Origin: Bog-473 sp963751335
GTDB taxonomy: Bacteria > Actinomycetota > Acidimicrobiia > Acidimicrobiales > RAAP-2
DNA: 64,000 bases
NCBI GenBank assembly: GCA_963751335.1
Contig: CAVVUB010000001.1
Location: 124,001 to 188,000 of the forward strand
Direction: 5' to 3'
The notes below the pieces were generated by a model. The model was given only the letters and a program-made list of their open reading frames with translations. It did no database searches and was not told the DNA's origin. Shown here one piece after another: positions 43,019 to 51,715 of the stretch (positions are counted from its first letter, which is position 1; every line of letters begins with the position of its first letter). A program made the translations under genes and the position numbers.

Positions 43019-44134
43019 ATGACCCGACTCCAGGATCTCTACGCGATCGGTGGCCAGAGCCCGTGGCTGGACAACTTGCGGCGCGACTGGCTCGAGGGCG
43101 GTCAGTTGGCCGAGCTGATCCAGCTCGGCGTGCGTGGCATCACCTCGAATCCGACCATCTTCGCCAACGCCATCAGCGGCCAGGACACCTATGACGAACA
43201 GTTCCGCGAGCTGATGAAGGACCACACCGTGGAGAGCGCGTACTGGGAGATGGCCACCGCCGACATCGTCAACGCGCTGGCCATGTTGCGTCCGCTCTAC
43301 GACGACAGTGACGGCGAGGACGGCTACGTCTCCCTCGAGGTCTCCCCCGCCCAGGCCCACGACTCGGACTCCACCATCAAGGCGGCCCGTCATCTGCACG
43401 ACACGATCGACCAACCCAACCTGTTCGTGAAGGTGCCGGCGACCAAGGAGGGCGTCCCGGCCATCCGCACGCTCATCGGTGAGGGCAAGAGCATCAACGT
43501 CACGTTGATCTTCGGGATCGACCGCTACGACGACGTCATGGAGGCCTACCTGGGCGGCCTCGAGGCCCTGGTGCAGGCGGGCCGGGCCGACGAGCTGTCT
43601 CGGGTGGCCAGTGTGGCCTCCTTCTTCGTCAGCCGGGTCGACACCGAGGTGGACCGCCGCCTGGAGACCCTGGCCGGCGGCGAGTCGGGTGACGCCGCCG
43701 TGTTGGGGCTGCGCGGCACCGCCGCGGTGGCCCAGGCTCAGGTCGCCTATCAGCATTTCCACCAGGCTTTCAGTGGGGAACGCTGGGAGGCGCTGCGGGC
43801 CAAGGGGGCCCGGGTCCAGCGGCCGCTGTGGGCCTCCACCTCGACCAAGAACAAGAAGTACTCCGACCTCCTCTACGTCGACAACCTCATCGGACCGGCG
43901 ACGGTCAACACCATGCCGGACGCGACGCTGCGCGCGTTCGAGGATCACGGCACCTTGCACCGCACGGTCGACGCCGACCCGGACGGGGCGGTCGCCGCGC
44001 TCGATGCCATCGGCGCGGCCGGTGTCGACATGAAGGACGTGGAGCAGACCCTCGAGAACGAGGGCGTGGCGACGTTCGCCAAGTCGTTCGACGAGCTGCT
44101 CCAGTCGTTGACCGACAAGGCCGCTACGTTCTGA
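43019..44134 (+). CDS. tal: Transaldolase
   Basis: A 371-residue transaldolase of the long actinobacterial type. The Schiff-base lysine is in NLFVKVPATKEG; other motifs are GIRGITSNPTIFANAI-like VRGITSNPTIFANAIS and SVASFFVSRVDTEVDR. It exchanges three-carbon units between sugar phosphates. It follows tkt by 79 nt and precedes gnd by 46 nt on the same strand. Confidence 0.95.
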   Translation: MTRLQDLYAIGGQSPWLDNLRRDWLEGGQLAELIQLGVRGITSNPTIFANAISGQDTYDEQFRELMKDHTVESAYWEMATADIVNALAMLRPLYDDSDGEDGYVSLEVSPAQAHDSDSTIKAARHLHDTIDQPNLFVKVPATKEGVPAIRTLIGEGKSINVTLIFGIDRYDDVMEAYLGGLEALVQAGRADELSRVASVASFFVSRVDTEVDRRLETLAGGESGDAAVLGLRGTAAVAQAQVAYQHFHQAFSGERWEALRAKGARVQRPLWASTSTKNKKYSDLLYVDNLIGPATVNTMPDATLRAFEDHGTLHRTVDADPDGAVAALDAIGAAGVDMKDVEQTLENEGVATFAKSFDELLQSLTDKAATF

Positions 44135-44180
44135 GCCGCACGCTCGACCGGGTGGGCGATCACCTGCGAAAGGAGGCCAC

Positions 44181-45119
44181 ATGAGGATCGGCATGATCGG
44201 GCTGGGCAAGATGGGGGCCAACATGACCGAGCGCCTGTTGAAGGGCGGGCACGAGGTGGTGGCCTACGACCTGAGCGCGGATGCGCTGAAGCAGGCGGCC
44301 GAGCGCGGCGCGGAGACGGCGACGACGCTCGAGGAGCTGACCGGCAAACTGACGGCGCCCAAGGCGGTCTGGGTGATGCTGCCGGCGGGCAAGGTGACCG
44401 ACTCCACCGTCGAGAAGCTGGCGGGACTGCTCTCCAAGGGCGACGTCATCGTCGACGGCGGCAACTCCAACTACAAGGAATGGATCGCCCTCTCTCAGCA
44501 GATCGAGAAGAGCGGCGTCGGCTTGGTGGACGCCGGGACGTCGGGCGGTGTCTGGGGGCTCACCGAGGGCTACTGCCTCATGGTGGGCGGCACCAAGGAG
44601 TCGGTGGCCGTGGTCGAGCCTGCCTTCTTGACCCTGGCGCCGGAGGGTGGCTATGCCCACGTGGGCCCGGTGGGGGCGGGACACTTCGTGAAGATGGTGC
44701 ACAACGGGATCGAGTACGGGCTCATGCAGGCCTACGCCGAGGGCTTCGAGATCATGGGTGCGGCCGAGGAGTTCGACCTCGACCTCCACGAGATCGCCTC
44801 CATCTGGCGCTACGGGTCGGTCGTGCGCAGCTGGCTGCTCGACCTGGCCGAGCGGGCCCTGCGTCCCGGTGCCGGCTTCGACGGGATCGCCCCCGTGGCC
44901 GTCGACTCGGGCGAGGGCCGCTGGACGGCGCTCGAGGCGATCAACCGGGGCGTGCCGGCGCCGGTGATCGCCACGTCGCTCTTCACCCGCTTGGCCTCAC
45001 AGGACAAGGATTCGCTCCAGCTCAAGATGGTGGCGGCCCTGCGCAACCAGTTCGGCGGCCATGCGGTGACGCTCGAGTCGGGCCAGCAGGGCCTGGAGAC
45101 GGAGACGCCGGTCCCCTGA
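44181..45119 (+). CDS. gnd: 6-phosphogluconate dehydrogenase (decarboxylating), short GndA-type
   Basis: A 312-residue enzyme oxidising 6-phosphogluconate to ribulose-5-phosphate. The Rossmann start is MRIGMIGLGKMGANMTERLL; VIVDGGNSNYKEW, LVDAGTSGGVWGL and the catalytic-Lys motif FVKMVHNGIEYG follow. The length (~300) marks the short tetrameric class, often NAD-preferring, rather than the 470-residue class. ATG 44181 follows AAAGGAGG. It is 20 nt upstream of pgl. Confidence 0.94.
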   Translation: MRIGMIGLGKMGANMTERLLKGGHEVVAYDLSADALKQAAERGAETATTLEELTGKLTAPKAVWVMLPAGKVTDSTVEKLAGLLSKGDVIVDGGNSNYKEWIALSQQIEKSGVGLVDAGTSGGVWGLTEGYCLMVGGTKESVAVVEPAFLTLAPEGGYAHVGPVGAGHFVKMVHNGIEYGLMQAYAEGFEIMGAAEEFDLDLHEIASIWRYGSVVRSWLLDLAERALRPGAGFDGIAPVAVDSGEGRWTALEAINRGVPAPVIATSLFTRLASQDKDSLQLKMVAALRNQFGGHAVTLESGQQGLETETPVP

Positions 45120-45139
45120 GCGGGACGAGGCGCGCGGTT

Positions 45140-45820
45140 GTGTTCGATCCCGTCGACGACGTCCGGCGTTCCTTCGCCGAGAGTGTGGTGCAGGCTTTCG
45201 GGGCGCGCCCGGGGCCTCGTTTCGCTCTGATGCTCTCGGGCGGCCAGACCGCTCGAGACTGCTACGAGGTGTTGGCCACCAGGCCTGAGGTCGACTGGTC
45301 GCTGGTCGACATCTACATCGGAGACGAGCGCTTCGTGCCGCCCGAGGACGCCGACTCCAATGCCCGGCTCATCCGGGAGTCCTTGCTGGACCGGGTGGGC
45401 CCGGTGGGTTCGTTCTCTCCGATGCCGACGACGGAGGGCGACATCGAGACCTGTGCGGCGCACTACCAGCGCACGGTGGCCGACCTGGTGACGGGTCCGG
45501 GGATCGATCTGGTCCACCTCGGTCTCGGCCCGGACGGGCACACGGCGTCCCTCTTCCCGGGCGCCGACAGCCTCGACGCCGGGCCGGGCGACTTGGTGCT
45601 GGCCACCGAGGACCCCACCGGTGTGAACCCGCATCCGCGGCTGACCCTGACCCTGCCGGCGATCAACTCGGCCCGCCTGGCCGTGTTCACGGTCGACGGC
45701 GCGGACAAGGCGGATGCCGTGGCCCGGCTGCGGCGCGGCGACGACATCCCGGCCTCGCGGGTGCACGCCGGCAGGACGGTGTGGCTGGTGGACCGCGCCG
45801 CCAACGGTGACGCCCCCTAG
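45140..45820 (+). CDS. pgl: 6-phosphogluconolactonase
   Basis: A 226-residue DevB/Pgl-type lactonase: LMLSGGQTARDCYEVLA, VDIYIGDERFVPPEDADSN and LGLGPDGHTASLFPG are the family motifs. It hydrolyses 6-phosphogluconolactone whatever dehydrogenase made it. GTG 45140 gives the normal N-terminus; the longer open frame upstream is the gnd shadow. It precedes cofG by 10 nt. Confidence 0.93.
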   Translation: MFDPVDDVRRSFAESVVQAFGARPGPRFALMLSGGQTARDCYEVLATRPEVDWSLVDIYIGDERFVPPEDADSNARLIRESLLDRVGPVGSFSPMPTTEGDIETCAAHYQRTVADLVTGPGIDLVHLGLGPDGHTASLFPGADSLDAGPGDLVLATEDPTGVNPHPRLTLTLPAINSARLAVFTVDGADKADAVARLRRGDDIPASRVHAGRTVWLVDRAANGDAP

Positions 45821-45830
45821 ATTGGCCCCA

Positions 45831-47324
45831 ATGCTCTCCGACGAAGATCTCCTGCACACGCCCCTGATCGATCTCGTGGCTTTGGCCGGCGCGGCACGGG
45901 ACGAGGCACACGGCCGGCGTGTGACCTTCTCGCCCAAGGTCTTCATCCCGCTGACCATGCTGTGCCGCGACCGCTGTGGCTATTGCACCTTCGCCAAGGC
46001 GCCGGCCCGCCTGACCTCGCCCTACCTGACGCCCGAGGAGGTCCTCTCGATCGCCCGGGCCGGGCAGGCGGCCGGTTGCCACGAGGCCCTCTTCACCCTG
46101 GGCGAGCAGCCCGAGGAGCGTTACCCCGTGGCCCGGGACTGGTTGGCGACGAACGGGTACGCATCGACGGTCGACTATCTGGCCGCCATGTGCCGGTTGG
46201 TGGTCGAGGAGACCGGCCTGCTCCCCCACGCCAACGCCGGAGCGCTGCCGGGCGACGAGCTGGCGGTCCTTCGTGAGGTGTCGGCCAGTCAGGGGATGAT
46301 GGTCGAATCGCTGGCCAGCGGGTTGGCCGCCCACCGCGGTGCACCCGACAAGGACCCGGCCCGGCGCCTGGCCACCCTCGAGGCGGCCGGCGAGCTGGCC
46401 ATCCCCTTCACCACGGGGATCCTGGTGGGGATCGGCGACGACCGTTCCGGACAGCTGGCGGCGTTGCGGGCCATCGCCTTGGCCCACGCCCGGCACGGCC
46501 ACGTGCAGGAGGTCATCGTCCAGAACTTCCTGCCCAAGCCCGGGACGGCCATGGCGAAGGCCGCCCCCTGCCCGCCCGAGGACCTGCAGTGGGCCATTGC
46601 GGTGGCCCGGCTGGTGCTGCCGCCCGAGATCCACGTGCAGGCGCCGCCCAACCTCTCCGACGACCTGGCGCCTCTGCTGGCCGCCGGCATCGACGACTGG
46701 GGTGGGGTCTCTCCGGTCACGGCCGATCACGTGAACCCCGAGCGGGCCTGGCCGGCGCTCCACCTGCTGCGGGCCGCCACCGAAGAGGCGGGACACGTGT
46801 TGGCGCCGCGCCTGACCGTGTACCCCGACTTCGCCCTGGCCCCGACGCGGTGGCTGGACGAGGCCATGCGCTTCCCCGTGCTCGATGCCTCCGACGCCGA
46901 GGGTCTGGCCCGCGACGGAGACTGGTGCTCGGGTGGAGAGGCGCACCCCCCGTCCCTGCTGGACGAGCTGTCGTCTGCGCCGCTCTGCTGTCTGCGTCTG
47001 CGTCTGCGTCAGCGTCAGCAGGTCGGCGTCACCGGGGCGGCGCCGTGGCCGAGGTGTTGGCCGGCGTCGGGCTCGGCCAAGAGGTGGGCGAGGCGGAGAT
47101 CGTCACGCTGTTCTCGGCCCGGGGTCCCGAGGTGCGCCGTGTGGCCGACGTGGCCGACGACCTCCGAAGGTCGACGGTGGGTGACGCCGTCACCTACGTG
47201 CGCAACCGCAACATCAACTACACGAACGTCTGCACCTTCAAGTGCCGCTTCTGCGCCTTCTCGAAGGGACCGCTGTCGCTCAACCTGCGGGGCGCGCCCT
47301 ACCTGCTCGAGCTGGACGAGGTGA
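45831..47324 (+). CDS. cofG: FO synthase, CofG half (7,8-didemethyl-8-hydroxy-5-deazariboflavin synthase subunit 1)
   Basis: A radical-SAM domain that, with CofH, builds the deazaflavin core FO of coenzyme F420. The cluster motif is CRDRCGYC (CxxxCxxC), in FSPKVFIPLTMLCRDRCGYC; VIVQNFLPKPGTAM and the NLSDDLAPLLAAGIDDWGG region are CofG-like. Conserved sequence ends near 46950; the frame then runs on without a stop through the CofH start to 47324 and encodes unrelated residues there. In most actinobacteria CofG and CofH are one fused protein (FbiC), so a one-base deletion (or equivalent) between about 46950 and 47045 probably breaks a fused gene. Two overlapping genes remain possible. Confidence 0.88.
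   Translation: MLSDEDLLHTPLIDLVALAGAARDEAHGRRVTFSPKVFIPLTMLCRDRCGYCTFAKAPARLTSPYLTPEEVLSIARAGQAAGCHEALFTLGEQPEERYPVARDWLATNGYASTVDYLAAMCRLVVEETGLLPHANAGALPGDELAVLREVSASQGMMVESLASGLAAHRGAPDKDPARRLATLEAAGELAIPFTTGILVGIGDDRSGQLAALRAIALAHARHGHVQEVIVQNFLPKPGTAMAKAAPCPPEDLQWAIAVARLVLPPEIHVQAPPNLSDDLAPLLAAGIDDWGGVSPVTADHVNPERAWPALHLLRAATEEAGHVLAPRLTVYPDFALAPTRWLDEAMRFPVLDASDAEGLARDGDWCSGGEAHPPSLLDELSSAPLCCLRLRLRQRQQVGVTGAAPWPRCWPASGSAKRWARRRSSRCSRPGVPRCAVWPTWPTTSEGRRWVTPSPTCATATSTTRTSAPSSAASAPSRRDRCRSTCGARPTCSSWTR
46991..47020 (+). repeat. Hexanucleotide repeat at the CofG/CofH junction
   Basis: TCTGCG x3, TCAGCG and TCAGCA lie in tandem, exactly in the poorly conserved linker where the reading frame changes between the CofG and CofH domains. 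Such a repeat is a plausible slippage or sequencing-error site, although whole hexamer changes would not alter frame. Confidence 0.75.
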
Positions 47325-48154
47325 CGAGCCGGGTGGCCGAAGCCGAAGCCGAAGGGGCGACGGAGGTCTGTCTCCAGGGCGGCATCCACCCGAGCTTCGA
47401 CGGCGACTACTACCTGCACGTGCTCGAGGCGGTCCGCAAGGGCTCCGAGACGATCCACATCCACGGCTTCACGGCGCTCGAGGTGACGGAAGGGGCGAAA
47501 CGTTCCGAGGTCGACCTGGCGGAGTACCTGACCCGGCTGAAAGAAGCCGGACTCAAGACCCTCCCGGGGACGGCGGCCGAGATCCTCGACGACGAGGTGC
47601 GGGCCCTGCTCTGCCCGGACAAGATCACGACCGACGAGTGGCTCGAGGCACACCGGATCGCTCACAGCGTGGGGCTGCGCTCGAACATCACGATCATGTT
47701 CGGGGCGGTCGAGCAGCCGATCAGCTGGGCCCGCCACATGGTGCGCACCCGGGACCTCCAGCGCGAGACGGGCGGTTTCACCGAGTTCGTGCCCCTGCCT
47801 TTCGTGCACATGGCCACCCCGATCTACCTCCAGCGCAAGTCGCGGCGGGGTCCGACCTTCCGTGAGGCCCTGCTGATGCACGCGGTGGCTCGCATCGCCT
47901 ACCGGGGGGACATCGACAACATCCAGGTGAGCTGGGTCAAGATGGGGGCTGAAGGGGTGCGCCAGGTCCTGCGGGCCGGTGCCAACGACATGGGTGGCAC
48001 GTTGATGGACGAGAACATCTCACGGGCGGCGGGCGCTTCCCACGGACAGCGCATGGGCGTCGACGAGCTGGAGGCCATCGTGGCCCCGCTGGGTCGTCCG
48101 CTGGTCCAGCGCTCGACCCTCTACGCCCTGGCCGGAGCGCCCGCAGGGGCGTGA
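47045..48154 (+). CDS. cofH: FO synthase, CofH half (5-amino-6-(D-ribitylamino)uracil--tyrosine transferase)
   Basis: About 369 residues. The radical-SAM cluster motif is CTFKCRFC in RNRNINYTNVCTFKCRFCAF, followed by CLQGGIHPSFDGDYYLHVL, HGFTALEVTEGAKRS and the closing GANDMGGTLMDENISRAAGA, all diagnostic of CofH (and FbiC C-terminal half). The similarity to FbiC starts upstream at VAEVLAGVGLGQEVGEAEIV, so GTG 47045 is the earliest plausible start if this is a separate gene; it has only a weak GGGG ribosome site. More likely it is the second half of a fused FbiC. Confidence 0.9.
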   Translation: MAEVLAGVGLGQEVGEAEIVTLFSARGPEVRRVADVADDLRRSTVGDAVTYVRNRNINYTNVCTFKCRFCAFSKGPLSLNLRGAPYLLELDEVTSRVAEAEAEGATEVCLQGGIHPSFDGDYYLHVLEAVRKGSETIHIHGFTALEVTEGAKRSEVDLAEYLTRLKEAGLKTLPGTAAEILDDEVRALLCPDKITTDEWLEAHRIAHSVGLRSNITIMFGAVEQPISWARHMVRTRDLQRETGGFTEFVPLPFVHMATPIYLQRKSRRGPTFREALLMHAVARIAYRGDIDNIQVSWVKMGAEGVRQVLRAGANDMGGTLMDENISRAAGASHGQRMGVDELEAIVAPLGRPLVQRSTLYALAGAPAGA

Positions 48155-48155
48155 T

Positions 48156-49181
48156 GTGATCGGCGAAGCCGAGGAATCGGCGCGCGAGCGCGCCTTCGAA
48201 GCGCTCTTCGAGGAAGACACGCTTTCGATCGCCCAGGCCAGAGAGCTCCGGGCCATGGTGGACTCGCTGGCCGACCTGGCCCGTGAGGGGACGTCGGTGG
48301 GCGACCTCAAGATCGCCAACGTGGCTTTGGCGGAGATGGCCGAGGCCTTCCGGGTCTTCCGCCCCTACCGGCACATCCGCAAGATGACGATGTTCGGCTC
48401 CGCCCGGACGCTGCCCGACGACCCGGTCTACATCCTGGCCCGCAAGCTGGCGGCGCACCTGGCGGCGGCCGACTGGATGGTGGTCACCGGCGCGGGACCG
48501 GGGATCATGGCGGCGGGCCTCGAGGGAGCGGGCCGCGACCATGCCTTCGGCGTCAACATCCGGCTCCCCAACGAGGGCGACGCCAATCCCTTCATCGCCC
48601 AGGACCCGAAGCTGGTCGAGATGCGCTACTTCTTCACCCGCAAGCTGATGCTGATCAAGGAGTCGCACGCGTACGCCATCCTCCCCGGGGGTTTCGGCAC
48701 GCAGGACGAGTCCTTCGAGCTGCTGACCCTCCTGCAGACCGGCAAGGCGGAGCCGGCACCAGTGGTGATGGTCGAGACGCCGGGCGGGACGTATTGGCAG
48801 GGGTGGTTGCGCTTCGTCGAGGAGGAAGCCGTCGCGGCCGGCTGGGTGTCCCCCGACGACCGGGCCCTGTACCGGGTGGTCAACACGGTCGAGGAAGCGA
48901 GCGAGGAGGTCTTGGGCTTCTACCGGAACTACCACTCGTGCCGCTGGGTCGGCGACCTGCTGGTCCTGCGGGTCCAGACCTCGCCGAGCAAGGCAGAGCT
49001 GGCTGATCTGAACGAGCGCTTCGGTGACATCGTGCTGCGGGGGGCGATCCGCTCGGCCGGTCCCTTTCCGCCCGAGCGCAACGACCACCCGGAACTACCC
49101 CGCTTGGCCCTCCGCTTCGATCGCTTCCACTTCTCCCGTTTGCGCCTGCTCATCGACGCCATCAACCAGTGCACCGGTTGA
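48156..49181 (+). CDS. LOG-family (lysine decarboxylase-like) Rossmann protein
   Basis: A 341-residue protein. The central part has the LOG/TIGR00730 motifs: MTMFGSARTLPDDPVYILAR, VTGAGPGIMAAGLEGAG and PGGFGTQDESFELLTLLQTG (PGGxGTxxE). LOG enzymes are ribonucleoside-5'-monophosphate phosphoribohydrolases; the standard form is ~190 residues, so this one has an N-terminal helical region and a ~110-residue C-terminal extension (YHSCRWVGDLLVLRVQTSPS). GTG 48156 lies 1 nt after the cofH stop. A nucleotidase role is likely, the substrate unknown. Confidence 0.8.
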   Translation: MIGEAEESARERAFEALFEEDTLSIAQARELRAMVDSLADLAREGTSVGDLKIANVALAEMAEAFRVFRPYRHIRKMTMFGSARTLPDDPVYILARKLAAHLAAADWMVVTGAGPGIMAAGLEGAGRDHAFGVNIRLPNEGDANPFIAQDPKLVEMRYFFTRKLMLIKESHAYAILPGGFGTQDESFELLTLLQTGKAEPAPVVMVETPGGTYWQGWLRFVEEEAVAAGWVSPDDRALYRVVNTVEEASEEVLGFYRNYHSCRWVGDLLVLRVQTSPSKAELADLNERFGDIVLRGAIRSAGPFPPERNDHPELPRLALRFDRFHFSRLRLLIDAINQCTG

Positions 49182-50722
49182 ACGTGCCGTCCCGCCTGCC
49201 GGCCTGGTGCGTGCTGGTGCTGCTCGCTCCCCTCCTGGTCGTGCTGAGCGTGGGTGCCGGGCCGGCCGGCGGGAGCGGACCGCCGGCGAACTCGGTCGTG
49301 GCCTTCGGGTCGACGGGCATCGGGGCCAACGCGTTGGACAACCCCGTCGCTCCCGTGGTGGGGATGGTGGCCACCCCCGATGGGCGCGGCTACTGGCTGG
49401 TCGGGTCCGACGGCGGGATCTTCTCGTTCGGAGACGCCGGCTTCTTCGGCTCGGCGGGCGGTTTGAAGCTCAACGCGCCGATCGTGGGCATGGCCGCAAC
49501 GGCGGACGGAGACGGGTACTGGTTGGTGGCGTCGGACGGCGGCGTCTTCTCCTACGGCGACGCCGGCTTCGACGGCTCGGCCGGCGGCTTGACCCTGAAC
49601 GCGCCGATCGTCGGCATGGCGGCCGCGCCCGGCGGCGACGGCTATTGGCTGGTGGCATCGGACGGGGGCATCTTCAGCTACGGCGGAGCCCAGTTCTCCG
49701 GGTCCCGTGGTGGCCAGCCCTTGAACGCGCCGATCGTCGGCATGGCGGCGACGCCCGATGGCAAGGGTTACTGGCTGGTGGCCTCAGACGGGGGCATCTT
49801 CAGCTACGGCGATGCGCACTTCTTCGGCTCGGCCGGCAGCCTGACCTTGGACGCGCCGATCGTCGGGATGGCGGCCACGTCCGGCGGTGGCGGCTACTGG
49901 CTGGTGGCCTCGGACGGCGGCGTCTTCACCTACGGCGACGCCACCTTCGAGGGTTCGCTCGGGGGTACGCCCCTGTCCGCCACGGTGGTCGGGATGGCGG
50001 CCGCGCCGGCAGGTGGTGGGTACTGGTTGGCCCTGGGGTCGGCCGAGCCCCTGATCGGCAAGGTGGTCGGTATCGATCCCGGCCACAACGGACTCAACTA
50101 CAGCGCACCGCAGATCATCAACCAGCCCGTCTTCAACGGCACCGGTTCCGAGGCCTGCGACACCACGGGCACGGCGACCGACAGTGGGTACACCGAGGCG
50201 CAGTACAACTTCAACGTGGCCACGTTCCTCCAGGCCGACCTCAGGGCCGAGGGGGCCACGGTGGTGATGACCCGTCAGAACAACGACGGGGTCGGGCCGT
50301 GCGTGACCACTCGGGCCCAGATCATCGACGACGCCCACGCCGACGTGGCGGTCGACATCCACGCCGACGGCGGCCCGGCGAGCGGACGTGGCTTCACCGT
50401 GCTCGAGCCCGAGCCGGACGGGCCGAACGACGGCGTCATCACCTCGTCGGAGGACTTCGCCACCATCATGCGCAACGCCTTCGAGGCGGGAACGCCGGTC
50501 CCGGTCAGCAACTACGACGGCGTGGACGGCCTGCAGCCGCGTGACGACCTGGCCGGGCTCAACCTGACCACGGTGCCCAAGGTGCTCGTCGAGTGCGCCA
50601 ACATGCGCAACGCGACGGACGCATCCCTGCTCGTGACGGCCACGTTCCAGCAACAGGCGGCGGTCGCGATGGCCGAAGCCATCACCGAATTCCTGACGGG
50701 ACACTCGGCCCAGATTCCCTGA
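49169..50722 (+). CDS. Secreted N-acetylmuramoyl-L-alanine amidase with six YWLVASDGG repeats
   Basis: A 517-residue secreted protein. Signal peptide at about 10-36 (AWCVLVLLAPLLVVLSVGAG). Residues ~45-320 are six ~45-residue repeats of the form DGxGYWLVASDGG, then IFSYGDAxFxGSxGG and LNAPIVGMAA, a propeller-like array common in Acidimicrobiia. The C-terminal domain is amidase_3: VVGIDPGHNGLNYSAP (zinc His), AQYNFNVATFLQADLRAEGA, VAVDIHADGG (second His) and KVLVECANMRNATDASLL (catalytic Glu). It cleaves the peptidoglycan stem peptide; repeats may bind wall polymers. Start GTG 49169 overlaps the LOG gene; GTG 49184 is an alternative. Confidence 0.88.
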   Translation: MHRLNVPSRLPAWCVLVLLAPLLVVLSVGAGPAGGSGPPANSVVAFGSTGIGANALDNPVAPVVGMVATPDGRGYWLVGSDGGIFSFGDAGFFGSAGGLKLNAPIVGMAATADGDGYWLVASDGGVFSYGDAGFDGSAGGLTLNAPIVGMAAAPGGDGYWLVASDGGIFSYGGAQFSGSRGGQPLNAPIVGMAATPDGKGYWLVASDGGIFSYGDAHFFGSAGSLTLDAPIVGMAATSGGGGYWLVASDGGVFTYGDATFEGSLGGTPLSATVVGMAAAPAGGGYWLALGSAEPLIGKVVGIDPGHNGLNYSAPQIINQPVFNGTGSEACDTTGTATDSGYTEAQYNFNVATFLQADLRAEGATVVMTRQNNDGVGPCVTTRAQIIDDAHADVAVDIHADGGPASGRGFTVLEPEPDGPNDGVITSSEDFATIMRNAFEAGTPVPVSNYDGVDGLQPRDDLAGLNLTTVPKVLVECANMRNATDASLLVTATFQQQAAVAMAEAITEFLTGHSAQIP

Positions 50723-50809
50723 CCTCGTGCCGTCTCACGGAAAGCGGCGTACGGCCCTGGGACTCGGCCCCGGCCCGTACGCTCGAGGAGCCCAATACGC
50801 TCGAGCACG

Positions 50810-51715
50810 ATGGTCGTGCGACTCGAGCTGCTGGCGGGTCTCGAGCGTCTGCAGGCGACGACCACGGTCCTCCAACGCGCCCGCCTGGCTGACCCGCTCG
50901 CCGGGATGTGGGAGGCCGCCGACGTGCAGTGGTGGTGGCGCCGCCCCCGGACCACTGACGAGCTGGCGCTCCCGGTCTGGTTCGACGAGGTGGGCCCAGT
51001 GGCGGCTGCAGGCCTGACGGAGTGGGGCGATACCTGGGAGGTCGACGTCTTCGCCGTGCCGTCGATCGTCGACGAGGAAGAGGTCTGGGCCGCGAGCTTG
51101 GAGGCAACCACCGCCGCCGGCCATGGGGGCGACGCACTCCGGGTGCTCGCGTGCGGGGACGACGCGTCGGTGGCGGCCCTCGCCCTACAGAGTGGATTCG
51201 CGCTGACCGACGAGTTGTCCGGCACATCGTGGATGGACGCCGACCAGCGCCCGCAGGCTGTGCGGGTCGAGGGGTTCGCCATGATCGATCGCGTGACACG
51301 GGCGGATCGTCCGCACCCGATGATCGCTCGTAACGGTGCGCTGGTCGAGCCACGGCTGCGACAGTGCTCCCTCTACGATCCGACGCTCGATCTGGCCGTC
51401 GAGGACGCCGAGGGCATGGTCGCCGGCTACGCGTTGTTCTGGTTCGACCCTGAGACCCTCGTCGGACTCCTCGAACCGATGCGCGTGGGGGACGAATATC
51501 AGCGCCGCGGGCTGGGCCGCATGCTGTTGACGCACGGCCTGGATCGGCTGGCGCGCAAAGGCGCGCGTCGGCTGAAGGTCGGTTTCGAGACCGACGCCGC
51601 CCGGGCCCTCTACCTCGGCGCCGGCTTCGTTCAGAAGTCCATCGACCGGCTGCTCATTCGACCAGCGCCGCAAGAAGGGACGCGGCCGGTCCGGCTCATG
51701 CGCCCGGCGACCTAG
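50810..51715 (+). CDS. GNAT-family N-acetyltransferase
   Basis: A 301-residue protein with a C-terminal GNAT domain: AGYALFWFDPETLVGLLEPM then VGDEYQRRGLGRMLLTHGLDR and LKVGFETDAARALYLGAGFV. The N-terminal half (about 1-150) is a degenerate second GNAT-like unit, as in mycothiol synthase-like tandem GNATs, but no substrate can be named. Its 3' end overlaps the convergent DUF222-HNH gene by 4 nt. Confidence 0.8.
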   Translation: MVVRLELLAGLERLQATTTVLQRARLADPLAGMWEAADVQWWWRRPRTTDELALPVWFDEVGPVAAAGLTEWGDTWEVDVFAVPSIVDEEEVWAASLEATTAAGHGGDALRVLACGDDASVAALALQSGFALTDELSGTSWMDADQRPQAVRVEGFAMIDRVTRADRPHPMIARNGALVEPRLRQCSLYDPTLDLAVEDAEGMVAGYALFWFDPETLVGLLEPMRVGDEYQRRGLGRMLLTHGLDRLARKGARRLKVGFETDAARALYLGAGFVQKSIDRLLIRPAPQEGTRPVRLMRPAT

